A stretch of 64,000 bases of DNA from an uncultured Polaribacter sp. (GCA_947497755.1 CANMHT010000002.1:248001-312000), one strand, 5' to 3'; positions 8,884 to 19,083 are shown, counted from the stretch's first letter. Numbers and translations: made by a program. The notes: generated from the letters alone by a model not told the origin.

Positions 8884-9509
8884 GGAATTGCTTTAAAACA
8901 GTATCCCTTTTTGCTGTAGTAATCCAATACTTTTGGAAGTGTATACTCTAGCTTTTTAAAAGCTTTTACGCTATCATGAAAAACAATTATGCTACCTTTT
9001 GTGGTGTTTTGTAATACGTTTTCTAAGCATTTTTCTTTAGTGATTGTAGTATCAAAATCTGCACTTAATACATCCCACATGATAATTTTATACCCTAAAC
9101 TTTTAATTTTTAAAGCTTGCTTTCTTTTAATTTTTCCATAAGGAGGTCTAAATAATTTAGCTTTGTTATTAAGTTGTTTTTCTGCTTTTAAAAAATTAGC
9201 GATGTAAGTTTTTAAATCTGTTTTTAAGCCATTTTTATGGTTGTGAGTGTGATTGCCAACTTGATGTCCTTCTTTAAGAATTCTCTGATATATTTCTGGA
9301 TGAGCAACTACATTTTTTCCAATGCAAAAAAAAGTTGCTTTGGCATTATATCGCTCCAAAATATCTAATGTCCATTCGGTAATTTTTGGAGTTGGCCCAT
9401 CATCAAAAGTAAGATAGATTTCTTTTTTATCTGTAGCAAAACACCACCTGTAATTCTTATATATTTTCTGAATTATAGGTGGTGTTTTTGTTAAGTAGGG
9501 CTTTATCAT
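8880..9509 (-). CDS. Polysaccharide deacetylase family protein (NodB domain)
   Basis: A 209-residue protein that is almost entirely a NodB homology domain. The motifs are in order: TFDDGPTP (catalytic Asp and metal Asp), HTHNH (metal histidines, H-x3-H type), RPPYGK, and late IVFHDS. Such enzymes remove N- or O-acetyl groups from peptidoglycan or other polysaccharides using a divalent metal. No clear signal peptide is visible at the given start, so localisation is uncertain. It begins 12 nt after the DUF2723 gene and probably shares its transcript. Confidence 0.88.
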   Translation of the reverse strand: MIKPYLTKTPPIIQKIYKNYRWCFATDKKEIYLTFDDGPTPKITEWTLDILERYNAKATFFCIGKNVVAHPEIYQRILKEGHQVGNHTHNHKNGLKTDLKTYIANFLKAEKQLNNKAKLFRPPYGKIKRKQALKIKSLGYKIIMWDVLSADFDTTITKEKCLENVLQNTTKGSIIVFHDSVKAFKKLEYTLPKVLDYYSKKGYCFKAIP

Positions 9510-9520
9510 TAAGAATTGGG

Positions 9521-12500
9521 TTATTCTTGCATTAAATGACTAAATAAACCAAGGGTATTGTTAAAATCTTCACGTAATTTCTTTACGTAATCTTTGTCTT
9601 TGTCAAGATACTCAACCTGATCTAAAATACCTTGTTTGTACATGAACAATTGGTTTTGTATTTCTGGTACTACTGCATTTAAGAATTTTTCATCAAAAGA
9701 GCTATACCAAACCAAACGTTGCTGAATCATATCTACTAATGTTTCAAGTGTCTTTCTGGCTTTTTCTACTTTACCTAATTTGTAATAAATTTCTGGGTAT
9801 CCTAAGGCAATGCTAATATGTCCAAAATCTCTAATTGGCATTTTGCTTAAAGATAAATCAAGAATTTCTTCTGCTTTATCAGGTTTGTTTTCGCTGATAA
9901 AAGTTTCTGCTAAACGCAACATATTATTACGTAATGAAATGGCATTTTTACGAGTCTGTTCATCGATATAAATCTTACCATCGTTTATATTTCGCCAATT
10001 TAGTTTTTGGAAGTTTGCATACATTTTATCAGAATCAATTCGACCCATATCAAACATAGTTTTGTTTTTGTTTGATGTAAAGATTGGAACTAATTTATAA
10101 GCTAATCCATCTAGTTGTAAATAATCTTTTAACCAAATATATTCTGCATCATCGTTAGATCCTCCAGTAAAGTACAGTGGTCTTTTCCAATCAAAATTAG
10201 CTAAAATATCTAGCATTAAAATTTGATTTTTTTGTATCCCTGTGTTGTTAATAGTAATGTCTATATAATCAACTATTTTATCTGCATCTTTAGCAGCAAC
10301 AATACCAGATTTTAATGCATTTTCTTTATTAACAGGAACTCTAATTCTGTTCGTTGGATAAGTTTTTAACTTTTCATCTCCAGTATCATAAAAAGTAACA
10401 GGATTGTCACTTTCTATCCAGCGCATAAAATCTTTAATATGGATTACAGAATCTTTAAATTGTGGATGAGGTACATGATAAGCAACTTCTAAAGATCCTG
10501 TTTTGTATTTGTCATGTGTTAATTGCGATGGAATCGGTGGCGCTGTATAAGTGGCTTTTTTCATCTGATCGATATACCAATCTGTAGCAAATAAACTCGT
10601 GTTTACTAATTTAACATCTCTACGAATACCTTCAACTTCTTGCATATACCAAAGAGGGAATGTATCGTTGTCTCCAATAGTAAACATAATTGCATTTGTA
10701 TCACAAGACTCTAAATATGCTTGGGCATTTAAATGTGTAGTATATCTGTTTGATCTATCGTGATCATCCCAATTTTCGAATGCCATTAAGGTTGGAACAG
10801 CTAGTAATGAAACAACAGATACAGCAATGGCTATCACCCTTTTGTTTCCAAAGTGTTTTAAGTATTGATAGAGTGCAAAAACCCCAAAGCCAATCCAAAT
10901 TGCAAAAATATAGAAGGATCCAACAATGGCATAATCTCTTTCTCTTACTTCAAATGATTTTGGGTTGGTGTAAAAGATTACCGCAAATCCAGTAAAAGCA
11001 AAGAATAGGAATAATGAATAGAAGTTCTTTTTGTCGAATTTTATCTGATATAAAAGACCGATGATTCCTAAAATTAATGGTAAGAAATAGTAAGTATTTC
11101 TTCCTTTGTTGTTTTTTACTTCATCTGGCAAATCAGTTTGTGGACCAAGTCTTGCTTCATCAATAAAGTTAATTCCGCTAATCCAATTTCCGTTAAATAA
11201 ATCTAATTGCCCTTGTGTATCATTTTGTCTTCCGGCAAAATTCCACATAAAATACCTACCATACATATAGCCAAATTGGAAAGAAGCCATAAAGTGTAGA
11301 TTTTCTCCAAAGGTTGGTCTTCTTTGAGATTTAGCTGGGATTCCAACAATAGATTTGTAATTTTCTTCTCTACTTGGATCTACCATTCTAGGAATAAAAC
11401 CTTTATGTTTTGAGGAGTAATTCGGAACAGTATTCTTGTAATCATTAACAATTACATACTTGTTGTTCTTTAAATCTTTCTCGTATTTAGGTTTCCCATC
11501 TTTATACGGATTATTTTTGTCTAAATCTTCACGCCCGTAGGTAATAGAGTAATAGGTATCATAAAAAACATTGGCATCTCCGTACTGCTCTCTATTATAA
11601 TAAGCTAATAATTCTCTTGCGCTAGAAGGGTTATTCTCATTAATAGTTGTATTTGCATTGGCTCTAATTGGTAGCATTAACCAAGAAGAAAATCCAATCA
11701 TGATAAAAAGCACAGATAATATTAATGTATTTAAATGTACTTTGTTTTTCTTTCTAGTGTAATGTATTCCGTAATAAAATGCTCCAACTAAAATAATACC
11801 AGCAATAATAGAACCAGAATTAAAAGGTAATCCAATAGTGTTTATAAAGAATAACTCGGTAGAGCTAAAGAATTGTAATGTATAAGGGAATAAAAACTTA
11901 AAAATCAAAGCTAGTATCAATACTGAGACAACAGAAGCTATTGCTGTAGTTTTTAAATTGATTGTGTGGTATGTTTTGAAAAAATACAGCATTACAATCG
12001 CTGGAATAACCAATAAAGAAAGAATGTGAACACCAAAAGAAAGTCCAACTACAAAGCTAATAAGTAGCAACCATCTGTTTCCTCTTGGTAAATGCATTTC
12101 GTTTTCCCATTTTAGGCCAAGCCAAAATAAGATGGCCATTAAGAAAGAAGACATGGCATATACTTCTCCTTCTACAGCACTAAACCAAAAACTATCAGAA
12201 AACGTATAAGCTAAACCACCAACAACACCACTTCCTAAAATAGCAATTACATTGCTTAAAGAAAGTTCTTCTTTAGATGGAATCATTTTTTTAGCCAAAT
12301 TGGTAATGGTCCAAAACATAAATAAGATGGTAAAAGCACTTGCCAATGCAGACATGAAGTTTACCATTTTTGCAATTTGAGTTAAGTCACTTGTAAACAT
12401 TGCAAAGAAAGCACCGAGCATTTGAAATAGTGGTGCTCCAGGCGGATGCCCTACAGCTAGTTTTACTGAGGTAGAGATGTATTCTCCACAATCCCATGCG

Positions 12501-12607
12501 CTAACAGTTGGTTCTAAAGTTAACCCGTAAGTGATTAAAGCAATTGCAAATACAATCCATCCTGTAATTGTATTCCATTTTTTATAGTTGCTAATATCCA
12601 TTTTCAA
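9521..12607 (-). CDS. DUF2723 (TMEM260-like) polytopic membrane protein
   Basis: A protein of about 1028 residues. The N-terminus carries the DUF2723 hallmark SAWDCGEYISTSVKLAVGHP followed by PGAPLFQMLG, then about a dozen membrane segments to near residue 590. A large extracytoplasmic part follows (IMFTIGDNDTFPLWYMQEV), and the end looks like TPR helices (NKPDKAEEILDLSL, GKVEKARKTLETL). DUF2723 proteins belong to the GT-C-like protein O-mannosyltransferase group and are widespread in Bacteroidota. A glycosyl-transfer role at the inner membrane is inferred from family alone. A second in-frame Met at residue 3 is an equally good start. Confidence 0.88.
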   Translation of the reverse strand: MKMDISNYKKWNTITGWIVFAIALITYGLTLEPTVSAWDCGEYISTSVKLAVGHPPGAPLFQMLGAFFAMFTSDLTQIAKMVNFMSALASAFTILFMFWTITNLAKKMIPSKEELSLSNVIAILGSGVVGGLAYTFSDSFWFSAVEGEVYAMSSFLMAILFWLGLKWENEMHLPRGNRWLLLISFVVGLSFGVHILSLLVIPAIVMLYFFKTYHTINLKTTAIASVVSVLILALIFKFLFPYTLQFFSSTELFFINTIGLPFNSGSIIAGIILVGAFYYGIHYTRKKNKVHLNTLILSVLFIMIGFSSWLMLPIRANANTTINENNPSSARELLAYYNREQYGDANVFYDTYYSITYGREDLDKNNPYKDGKPKYEKDLKNNKYVIVNDYKNTVPNYSSKHKGFIPRMVDPSREENYKSIVGIPAKSQRRPTFGENLHFMASFQFGYMYGRYFMWNFAGRQNDTQGQLDLFNGNWISGINFIDEARLGPQTDLPDEVKNNKGRNTYYFLPLILGIIGLLYQIKFDKKNFYSLFLFFAFTGFAVIFYTNPKSFEVRERDYAIVGSFYIFAIWIGFGVFALYQYLKHFGNKRVIAIAVSVVSLLAVPTLMAFENWDDHDRSNRYTTHLNAQAYLESCDTNAIMFTIGDNDTFPLWYMQEVEGIRRDVKLVNTSLFATDWYIDQMKKATYTAPPIPSQLTHDKYKTGSLEVAYHVPHPQFKDSVIHIKDFMRWIESDNPVTFYDTGDEKLKTYPTNRIRVPVNKENALKSGIVAAKDADKIVDYIDITINNTGIQKNQILMLDILANFDWKRPLYFTGGSNDDAEYIWLKDYLQLDGLAYKLVPIFTSNKNKTMFDMGRIDSDKMYANFQKLNWRNINDGKIYIDEQTRKNAISLRNNMLRLAETFISENKPDKAEEILDLSLSKMPIRDFGHISIALGYPEIYYKLGKVEKARKTLETLVDMIQQRLVWYSSFDEKFLNAVVPEIQNQLFMYKQGILDQVEYLDKDKDYVKKLREDFNNTLGLFSHLMQE

Positions 12608-12723
12608 TTTTTAGTATTGTGTGGCGAATTTACTAATTTATATATAAATCTACTCTGTAAAACGTGGTTATGAGTCTTTTACTGTGATAAAGAATTGTTA
12701 AAAATAAAAAAAATAAAAAAATG

Positions 12724-12754
12724 TTTGTAATATTCAAAGAATCCCTTAAATTTG
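12724..12754 (+). promoter_or_regulatory. Promoter of tRNA-Gln (-33 TTTG and -7 TAAATTTG)
   Basis: TTTG at 12724-12727 and TAAATTTG at 12747-12754 are 19 nt apart, the Bacteroidota optimum. The predicted start is about 4-5 nt upstream of the mature tRNA. Confidence 0.75.
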
Positions 12755-12764
12755 CACCCGCAAT

Positions 12765-12836
12765 TGGCCCATGGTGTAATTGGCAACACACCGGTTTTTG
12801 GTACCGACATTCAAGGTTCGAGTCCTTGTGGGCCAA
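12765..12836 (+). tRNA. tRNA-Gln (anticodon TTG)
   Basis: A complete cloverleaf: acceptor TGGCCCA/TGGGCCA, D stem GTGT/ACAC, anticodon arm with loop TTTTGGT (anticodon TTG, reading CAA), and T arm with GGTTCGAGTCC. One mismatch closes the anticodon stem (C-A). The CCA end is not encoded. A strong terminator follows directly. Confidence 0.93.
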
Positions 12837-12850
12837 CAAAAAATAAAAAA

Positions 12851-12876
12851 CCCAACCGAAAAGGTTGGGTTTTTTT
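12851..12876 (+). terminator. Intrinsic terminator after tRNA-Gln
   Basis: CCCAACC and GGTTGGG form a 7-bp GC-rich stem with loop GAAAA, followed by eight T. The A run before the stem makes it usable from the minus strand too, where it would end the universal stress gene. Confidence 0.9.
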
Positions 12877-12899
12877 ATGTTTAAATTTATTTTTAATCG

Positions 12900-13727
12900 C
12901 TATATAAAAAACGTAATTACAGGACGTAAAGCTTTTCTTGAAATCTTTTTACTAATGTTTTTATTGAAAATTCTAAAAATACCACTGCTTTCATGTGTAG
13001 ATAATGCGATTAAATCTGCATCAACTTCTTTAGAGAAATTTAATACGCCTTTTTCTAAAGAATCATCATTGTAAATATTAATAGAATGTTTAGGTGTTTT
13101 ATACTTTTGTAAAAACGCTTTCATTTTTTGTTTAGCCCTTTTTGTGCTTTTAAATCTACTTAAAGTATTTACATTTAATAAATGTATTTTGCTTTTAAAG
13201 TTTTGAGATAATTCTAATAAAATCTCAAAAGATTTTCTATTGGCTTCTTCAAAATCAGAGGCAAAAACAAGTTCTTTTACTTTTAATTCTTTAGGATCAC
13301 TATTTACTGCTAATACTGGTATCTTAGATGTTCTCGCTACTTTTTTAGCTATAGATCCAATAATAAGCTCATCTATAATTGAAAGATCTTTTGAGCCCAT
13401 TACAATTAAATCAGGTTTTATCTTTGTGCTAAACTTTAAAATACCATCCGCAGGCGATTCAAAACGAATTGCATACTTTACATTTTTATTTTCTTTAAAA
13501 TAAGTTGTTCTAAGCTTTTGTACTTTTTCTTTTGCTTTTTCAATGTAGTACATGCTTTGTGGTATTCCGAAATTACTTCCCGAGCCCATATCTACATGAC
13601 CTTTTGGGATTTCTACTAAATGTAAAAGAAATACTTCAATTTCTGTTTCTGTTACAATTTTGGAAGCTAATTTCATTGCATACTCCGACTGTACAGAAAA
13701 ATCTATGGGCACTAGAATTTTTTTCAT
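12900..13727 (-). CDS. Universal stress protein with two UspA domains
   Basis: A 275-residue cytoplasmic protein made of two tandem Usp domains. The first (about 1-147) starts MKKILVPIDFSVQSEYAM and contains DLIVMGSKDLSIIDELIIGS, close to the G-x2-G-x9-G-S ATP loop but with the second Gly replaced. The second (about 150-275) repeats the pattern with LVFASDFEEANRKS and DLIALSTHESSG, again with a degenerate loop. Nucleotide binding is therefore uncertain. Tandem Usp proteins of this length are common in Flavobacteriia; the role in stress survival is known only at family level. Confidence 0.88.
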   Translation of the reverse strand: MKKILVPIDFSVQSEYAMKLASKIVTETEIEVFLLHLVEIPKGHVDMGSGSNFGIPQSMYYIEKAKEKVQKLRTTYFKENKNVKYAIRFESPADGILKFSTKIKPDLIVMGSKDLSIIDELIIGSIAKKVARTSKIPVLAVNSDPKELKVKELVFASDFEEANRKSFEILLELSQNFKSKIHLLNVNTLSRFKSTKRAKQKMKAFLQKYKTPKHSINIYNDDSLEKGVLNFSKEVDADLIALSTHESSGIFRIFNKNISKKISRKALRPVITFFI

Positions 13728-13795
13728 GTTCTGCGTTTTTAATAAATTTCGTAGGAGGCACTCTAAAATTACGAAAAAGTTTTCACTTATCCTAT

Positions 13796-13826
13796 TTGGG
13801 TGTTAATGAATAAGTTACTATATTTG
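13796..13826 (+). promoter_or_regulatory. Promoter of the rimP-nusA-infB operon
   Basis: TTG at 13796-13798 and TATATTTG at 13819-13826 are about 20 nt apart. The predicted start near 13832 gives a leader of roughly 55 nt containing the hairpin at 13856-13880. Confidence 0.7.
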
Positions 13827-13855
13827 CAGCGAAAATAACGTAAAAGAAGAATGAA

Positions 13856-13880
13856 GGGGGCTTTTAAGCCCCTCTTTTTA
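13856..13880 (+). terminator. Terminator-like hairpin in the rimP leader (candidate attenuator)
   Basis: GGGGCT and AGCCCC pair around a short TTTA loop and are followed by a T-rich tail (TCTTTTTA). The element lies between the predicted promoter and the rimP ATG at 13889, so readthrough would be needed to express the operon. Confidence 0.65.
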
Positions 13881-13888
13881 TACCTAGA

Positions 13889-14350
13889 ATGGATAAGAAA
13901 AAAGTACAGGATTTAGTTGCAGAAGCCATCGAAGAAAACAGTTCATTATTCTTAATTGATTTGTCTTTTTTACCTGGTAATAAAATTCAAGTTATTGTTG
14001 ATGGAGATCAAGGAGTTCCGTTAAATGAATGCATTAGAATTAGTAGAAATGTAGAACATAATTTAGATAGGGAAGAAGAAGATTTTGCGTTAGAAGTTAC
14101 CTCGCCAGATATTGCTGAACCTTTAAAGGTAAAAAGGCAATATTTGAAAAATTTGAATAGAATTTTAAAGGTAAAAACCAATGATGAGAGTTTTGAAGGA
14201 ATCTTATCAGAAGTAAATGAAGATAATATAGTGCTTACTTGGAAAGCTAGAGAGCCAAAGCCAATTGGAAAAGGAAAGGTTACGGTAGAAAAAATAAAAA
14301 CACTAGCGTTTGAAGAGATAAAAGAAGCAAAAGTGAAGATAATTTTTTAA
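13889..14350 (+). CDS. rimP: Ribosome maturation factor RimP
   Basis: A 153-residue protein of normal length for RimP, which helps assemble the 30S subunit. The N-terminal alpha/beta domain carries the family stretch VDGDQGVPLNECIRISR followed by the EEEDFALEVTSPDIAEPL region, and the C-terminal SH3-like barrel holds VKTNDESFEGILSEVNEDNIVLTW. It lies 10 nt before nusA in the classic rimP-nusA-infB order, which settles the identity. Confidence 0.96.
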   Translation: MDKKKVQDLVAEAIEENSSLFLIDLSFLPGNKIQVIVDGDQGVPLNECIRISRNVEHNLDREEEDFALEVTSPDIAEPLKVKRQYLKNLNRILKVKTNDESFEGILSEVNEDNIVLTWKAREPKPIGKGKVTVEKIKTLAFEEIKEAKVKIIF

Positions 14351-14360
14351 TAAGAATTGA

Positions 14361-15617
14361 ATGGAAAATATAGATTTAATTGAATCATTTTCAGAGTTTA
14401 AGGATAATAAAAGTATAGACAGAGTAACATTAATGTCTATTTTAGAAGAGGTTTTTAGAGCTGCTTTAAAACGTAAGTTTGGATCAGATGATAATTTTGA
14501 TATTATTATCAATCCAGATAAAGGAGATTTAGAGATTTGGAGAAATAGAGTAGTTGTTGCAGATGGTTTTTCTGAGGATGATAATGAGGAAATCGAATTA
14601 ACAGAAGCAAGAAAAATTGAGCCAGACTTCGAAATTGGTGAAGATGTTTCTGAAGAAGTAAAGTTAATCGATTTAGGAAGAAGGGCTATTTTAGCATTGC
14701 GTCAAAATCTAATTTCTAAGATTCAAGAACATGATAGTACTAATATCTTTAAGCAATTTAAAGATTTAGAAGGAGAAATTTATAGTGCAGAAGTACATCA
14801 TATTCGTCATAATGCAGTAATTTTATTAGACGATGAAGGAAATGAATTGGTGTTGCCAAAAAGTGAGCAAATTCGTTCAGACTTTTTTAGAAAAGGAGAT
14901 GCTGTTAGAGGTGTAATCAAATCGGTAGAGTTAAGAGGAACCAAACCAGCTATTATTTTATCAAGAACTTCTCCAGATTTCTTAGTGAAATTATTTGAGC
15001 AAGAAATTCCAGAAGTATTTGACGGACTAATCACTATTGAGGGTGTAGCTCGTATTCCAGGAGATAAAGCAAAAATTGCAGTAGATTCTTATGATGATAG
15101 AATTGATCCAGTTGGAGCTTGTGTTGGAATGAAAGGATCTCGTATTCATGGAATTGTTAGGGAATTAGGAAATGAAAATATTGATGTTATTAACTATACC
15201 AAGAATGAGCAATTGTTTATTGCAAGAGCTCTAAGTCCTGCAAAAATAGTTTCAATGGAAATTAAACCTGCTGATGTGGTAACTGATGGTAAAAAAGGAC
15301 GTGTTGATGTGTTCTTAAAGCCAGAAGAGGTTTCTAAGGCTATTGGTAAAGGTGGTGTAAATATTAGATTAGCTAGCCAATTAACTGGGTACGAAATTGA
15401 TGTTCAGAGAGAAGGAATTGAAGATGAAGATGTAGAGTTGACAGAATTTGTTGATGAAATCGATGGATGGGTAATTGAAGAGTTGAAGAAGATTGGATTA
15501 GATACGGCAAGAAGCGTACTTGATAAAGATGTTGCTGAGCTGTTAAAAAGAACTGACTTAGAAGAGGAGACAATTCTAGAGGTTCAACAAATTTTAAAAG
15601 AAGAATTTGAAGATTAA
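14361..15617 (+). CDS. nusA: Transcription termination/antitermination factor NusA
   Basis: A 418-residue NusA, with an RNA-polymerase-binding N-terminal domain (about 1-130), an S1 domain (about 135-200; GEIYSAEVHHIRHNAVIL) and two KH domains (about 205-350; IDPVGACVGMKGSRI and KAIGKGGVNIRLASQLTG). The C-terminal stretch is short and acidic, without the two full acidic repeats of E. coli, as usual outside Proteobacteria. It acts on pausing and intrinsic termination, and so may regulate its own operon through the leader hairpin at 13856-13880. Confidence 0.97.
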   Translation: MENIDLIESFSEFKDNKSIDRVTLMSILEEVFRAALKRKFGSDDNFDIIINPDKGDLEIWRNRVVVADGFSEDDNEEIELTEARKIEPDFEIGEDVSEEVKLIDLGRRAILALRQNLISKIQEHDSTNIFKQFKDLEGEIYSAEVHHIRHNAVILLDDEGNELVLPKSEQIRSDFFRKGDAVRGVIKSVELRGTKPAIILSRTSPDFLVKLFEQEIPEVFDGLITIEGVARIPGDKAKIAVDSYDDRIDPVGACVGMKGSRIHGIVRELGNENIDVINYTKNEQLFIARALSPAKIVSMEIKPADVVTDGKKGRVDVFLKPEEVSKAIGKGGVNIRLASQLTGYEIDVQREGIEDEDVELTEFVDEIDGWVIEELKKIGLDTARSVLDKDVAELLKRTDLEEETILEVQQILKEEFED

Positions 15618-15719
15618 TTTAGAAAAATAAATTAATCAAAAAATAAAAAATTATTCGGAGAATGTAACTATACAGAGGTATAAAGTGTATTTTCTTTAAA
15701 GGCTAAACAAAAAAAATAT

Positions 15720-18506
15720 ATGGCTGAAGGCAAAACAATGAGGCTTAATAAGGTTTTAAGAGAATTAAATATTTCTTTAGATAGAGCGGTTGAACATTTA
15801 TCAAAAAATGGTCACGAGATAGAGGCGCGTCCTACTACAAAGATATCTGGAGAGGTATATCAAGTGTTACTTGATGGTTTTCAAACCGATAGAACAAAAA
15901 GAGCGGCTTCTAAAGAGGTGGGAGAAGAGAAAAGAAAAGAGAAAGAGGCTATTCGATTAGAACTAGAAGCTAAGCAAGAGAAAAAACGTTTAGAAGAAGA
16001 AGCTAAGAAAGAGGTTTTAAAAGCAAAAGCAGAAAAACTAGAGCTTAAAACTATTGGTAAAATTGATATTGATAAGCCTAAAGTATCAAAGCCAGTAGAA
16101 GAGCCTGTAAAAGAAGTTTCAAAAGTTGAGCCTGTAAAAGAAGAGGTGAAGCCTGTGGTTCAAGAAAAGCCTGTAGAACCAAAAGAAGAGAAAAAGCCAG
16201 AAGAGCCAAAGAAAGAAGCTGCACCAGTTGTTGAAAAACCTGTTGTAGAAAATAAGGTAGAGGAGAAAAAACCAGAAGTTAAGGAGGAGAAGAAAAAAGT
16301 AGCTGAAAAAGAAATTACTCCTGAGAATGCAGAAAAGCTTACTACACAATATAAAAAATTAGATGGTCCTAAAATTACAGGTCAAAAAATTGACTTAAAA
16401 CAGTTTGAAAGACCTAAGAAGAAAAAGCCAGAAGCAAAAACAGCTGGATCAAATGCTGCTGCTGGTGATGCAAAGAAGAAAAGGAAGAGAATTGTTAAAC
16501 CTGCAAATCATAGACCTAATCAAGGTGGTGGAAATAACCAAGGAAATAGAGGTAGGTTTAATAAAGGTAGACAACAGAAGCCTGTTGTAAAGAAAGAAGA
16601 GCCAACAGAGGCAGAAGTACAAAAGCAGGTAAGAGAAACCTTAGAAAGACTTCAAGGAAAATCTAACAAGAAAAAAGGAGCTAAATACCGTAGAGATAAA
16701 AGAGATCAACATCGTCAGCAATCAGAAGCAGAAATGCAAGCTGCACAAGCAGAAAGCAAAGTGCTTAAAGTAACAGAGTTTGTTACGGTTAGTGAGGTTG
16801 CTACAATGATGGATGTTCCTGTAATTAATATTATTTCAGCGTGTATGTCTTTAGGAATGATGGTAACTATGAATCAGCGTTTAGATGCTGAGACATTATC
16901 TATTGTTGCAGAGGAATTTAATTATAAGGTTGAATTTGTTGGTGCTGAAGTTGAGGAAGCTATTGTAGAGATAGAGGATAAACCTGAAGATTTAGAACTT
17001 AGAGCACCTATTATTACTGTAATGGGGCACGTAGATCACGGTAAAACATCGTTGTTAGATTACATCCGTAAAGCGAATGTAATTGAGGGTGAATCAGGTG
17101 GAATTACTCAGCATATTGGAGCCTATTCTGTTAGTGTTGGAGATCAAAAAATAGCCTTTTTAGATACTCCTGGTCACGAGGCCTTTACGGCAATGCGTGC
17201 ACGTGGGGCGCAGGTTACAGATTTAGTAATTATTGTTGTTGCAGCAGATGATGATGTAATGCCGCAAACTAAAGAAGCAATTTCTCACGCACAAGCTGCA
17301 GGAGTACCAATTATTTTTGCAATCAATAAGATTGATAAACCTAATGCTAACCCAGATAATATTAAAACACAATTATCAACAATGAATTTATTAGTTGAAG
17401 ATTGGGGTGGGAATATTCAATCACAAGAAATATCTGCTAAAACAGGTCAGGGTGTTGATGAGTTATTGGAGAAAGTATTGTTAGAAGCTGAGGTTTTAGA
17501 ATTAAAAGCGAACCCTAATAAAATAGCTAATGGTGCTGTCGTAGAAGCATTGTTAGATAAGGGAAGAGGGTATGTTTCTACTATTTTAGTGCAAGCTGGT
17601 ACTTTAAAAATTGGAGATTATATTTTAGCAGGAAAGCATAGTGGTAAAGTTAGAGCTATGTTTGATGATAAAGGAAACAATTTAAAAGAAGCTGGGCCAT
17701 CAACTCCAGTATCTATTTTAGGATTGGATGGAGCGCCTCAAGCAGGAGATAAATTCAATGTATTTGAAGATGAAAGAGAGGCAAAGCAAATTGCATCTAA
17801 ACGTTCTCAGTTACAACGTGAGCAATCTGTAAGAACTCAGAAAACATTAACGTTAGATGAGATTGGACGTAGAATTGCATTGGGTGACTTTAAAGAGTTA
17901 AACATCATCTTAAAAGGAGATGTGGATGGTTCTGTAGAAGCCTTGACAGATTCTTTCCAAAAATTATCTACAGATGAAATTCAAGTAAATATTATTCATA
18001 AAGGTGTTGGAGCAATTACTGAATCTGATGTGTTATTAGCTTCTGCTTCTGATGCAATTGTAATTGGATTTAATGTGCGTCCACAAGGAAATGCTAGAGC
18101 TGTTGCAGATAAAGAAGAAGTGGATATCAGAAGTTATTCAATTATTTATGATGCAATTAATGACTTGAAAGATGCCATGGAAGGAATGTTATCGCCAGAC
18201 ATGAAAGAAGAGGTTACTGGTAATGTAGAAATTAGAGAGGTGTATAAAATCTCTAAGGTTGGTAATATTGCAGGTTGTATGGTAACTAGCGGAAAAATCT
18301 TCAGAAACTCATTAATTAGAGTTATTAGAGAGGGAATTGTAGTTCATACAGGAGAATTAACTTCTTTAAAACGTTTTAAAGATGATGTAAAAGAGGTTTC
18401 GAAAGGTTATGATTGTGGATTGCAAATAAAAGGATACAATGATATTAAGCAAGGAGATGTAGTTGAAGCTTATCAAGAAGTAGCTGTAAAAAAGACTTTG
18501 AAATAA
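15720..18506 (+). CDS. infB: Translation initiation factor IF-2
   Basis: A 928-residue IF-2. Residues 1-60 form a small IF2_N-like module ([21 protein letters not shown]). Residues about 70-300 are a low-complexity Lys/Glu/Pro linker ending in a Gly/Asn/Arg patch ([17 protein letters not shown]). A second IF2_N module follows at about 350-400. The GTPase domain carries GHVDHGKTS near 436, DTPGHEAF near 482 and NKID near 536, followed by domains II, III and the initiator-tRNA-binding C-terminal domain. It delivers fMet-tRNA to the 30S subunit. A strong terminator follows. Confidence 0.97.
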   Translation: MAEGKTMRLNKVLRELNISLDRAVEHLSKNGHEIEARPTTKISGEVYQVLLDGFQTDRTKRAASKEVGEEKRKEKEAIRLELEAKQEKKRLEEEAKKEVLKAKAEKLELKTIGKIDIDKPKVSKPVEEPVKEVSKVEPVKEEVKPVVQEKPVEPKEEKKPEEPKKEAAPVVEKPVVENKVEEKKPEVKEEKKKVAEKEITPENAEKLTTQYKKLDGPKITGQKIDLKQFERPKKKKPEAKTAGSNAAAGDAKKKRKRIVKPANHRPNQGGGNNQGNRGRFNKGRQQKPVVKKEEPTEAEVQKQVRETLERLQGKSNKKKGAKYRRDKRDQHRQQSEAEMQAAQAESKVLKVTEFVTVSEVATMMDVPVINIISACMSLGMMVTMNQRLDAETLSIVAEEFNYKVEFVGAEVEEAIVEIEDKPEDLELRAPIITVMGHVDHGKTSLLDYIRKANVIEGESGGITQHIGAYSVSVGDQKIAFLDTPGHEAFTAMRARGAQVTDLVIIVVAADDDVMPQTKEAISHAQAAGVPIIFAINKIDKPNANPDNIKTQLSTMNLLVEDWGGNIQSQEISAKTGQGVDELLEKVLLEAEVLELKANPNKIANGAVVEALLDKGRGYVSTILVQAGTLKIGDYILAGKHSGKVRAMFDDKGNNLKEAGPSTPVSILGLDGAPQAGDKFNVFEDEREAKQIASKRSQLQREQSVRTQKTLTLDEIGRRIALGDFKELNIILKGDVDGSVEALTDSFQKLSTDEIQVNIIHKGVGAITESDVLLASASDAIVIGFNVRPQGNARAVADKEEVDIRSYSIIYDAINDLKDAMEGMLSPDMKEEVTGNVEIREVYKISKVGNIAGCMVTSGKIFRNSLIRVIREGIVVHTGELTSLKRFKDDVKEVSKGYDCGLQIKGYNDIKQGDVVEAYQEVAVKKTLK

Positions 18507-18538
18507 GGTTTAACTACTATTAAATAGAAATAAAAAAA

Positions 18539-18567
18539 GGAGCGATAAACTATCGCTCCTTTTTTTT
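18539..18567 (+). terminator. Intrinsic terminator of the rimP-nusA-infB operon
   Basis: GGAGCGATA and TATCGCTCC form a perfect 9-bp stem with a 3-nt loop, followed by eight T. The preceding A run makes it bidirectional, also serving the converging SPOR gene. Confidence 0.93.
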
Positions 18568-18582
18568 GTGTTTAATATTTTT

Positions 18583-18939
18583 TTATCTTGGTACTACAAT
18601 CGCAGCAGGAAATTTCTTCTTTATTTCGTTTAGTGCTTTGTCTGCTTCTAGTCTTGTTTTGTAATCTCCAACTTGCGATTTCCATTCGGGATTTACAAAG
18701 TCAATATGTGTTTTGATTTCTGGAAATTCTAGTTTGAATTTTTTTAACTCTGTTTTTGCAGTTACTTCTAGTCCGTAATACAATTGTATTCTAAAACCGT
18801 ATCCGTTTTCTTTGTTGTATTCTCTTTTCTTTTGAATTAAAGATTTTACTTCTTCATTCATAGTCGTTTGAGCCTTTGTGTTTTTAATATTAAGGTAGAA
18901 AACGAATAAAAAACAGCTAAAAATGATCTTAATTTTCAT
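18583..18939 (-). CDS. Exported SPOR-domain protein
   Basis: About 118 residues from the preferred ATG at 18939; the frame opens 10 codons earlier, but the signal peptide starts cleanly at MKIKIIFSCFLFVFYLN. The mature protein is essentially one SPOR domain: GYGFRIQLYYGLEVTAKTEL, then FPEIKTHIDFVNPEWKSQVG and DYKTRLEADKALNEIK. SPOR domains bind denuded glycan strands of septal peptidoglycan, so a periplasmic cell-wall location is likely. It stands alone between the infB terminator and the respiratory operon promoter, which it faces divergently. Confidence 0.85.
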   Translation of the reverse strand: MKIKIIFSCFLFVFYLNIKNTKAQTTMNEEVKSLIQKKREYNKENGYGFRIQLYYGLEVTAKTELKKFKLEFPEIKTHIDFVNPEWKSQVGDYKTRLEADKALNEIKKKFPAAIVVPR

Positions 18940-19065
18940 GGTAAAAAAACTTTTGTACAAAAGTAACAACTTGTTTTAAACAACATTAGTATTCTTATTT
19001 ATTTAGAATCGATATAAATTATCAATTAACATTATATTAGCATTTCAAAATTTAGAGATAAATAG

Positions 19066-19073
19066 TACTTTTG
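19066..19073 (+). promoter_or_regulatory. -7 box of the act-cox respiratory operon
   Basis: TACTTTTG matches TAnnTTTG, 83 nt upstream of the actA ATG. No strict TTG -33 is evident at 19-nt spacing. Confidence 0.55.
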
Positions 19074-19083
19074 TGGAGCTGTT

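Noticed and set aside
12633..12839. Minus-strand open frame across the tRNA-Gln gene
   Set aside because: It reads through the complement of a tRNA and its terminator and matches no protein pattern.
13532..13813. Plus-strand open frame antisense to the universal stress gene
   Set aside because: It opposes a conserved Usp domain and runs into the rimP promoter region, with no family resemblance.
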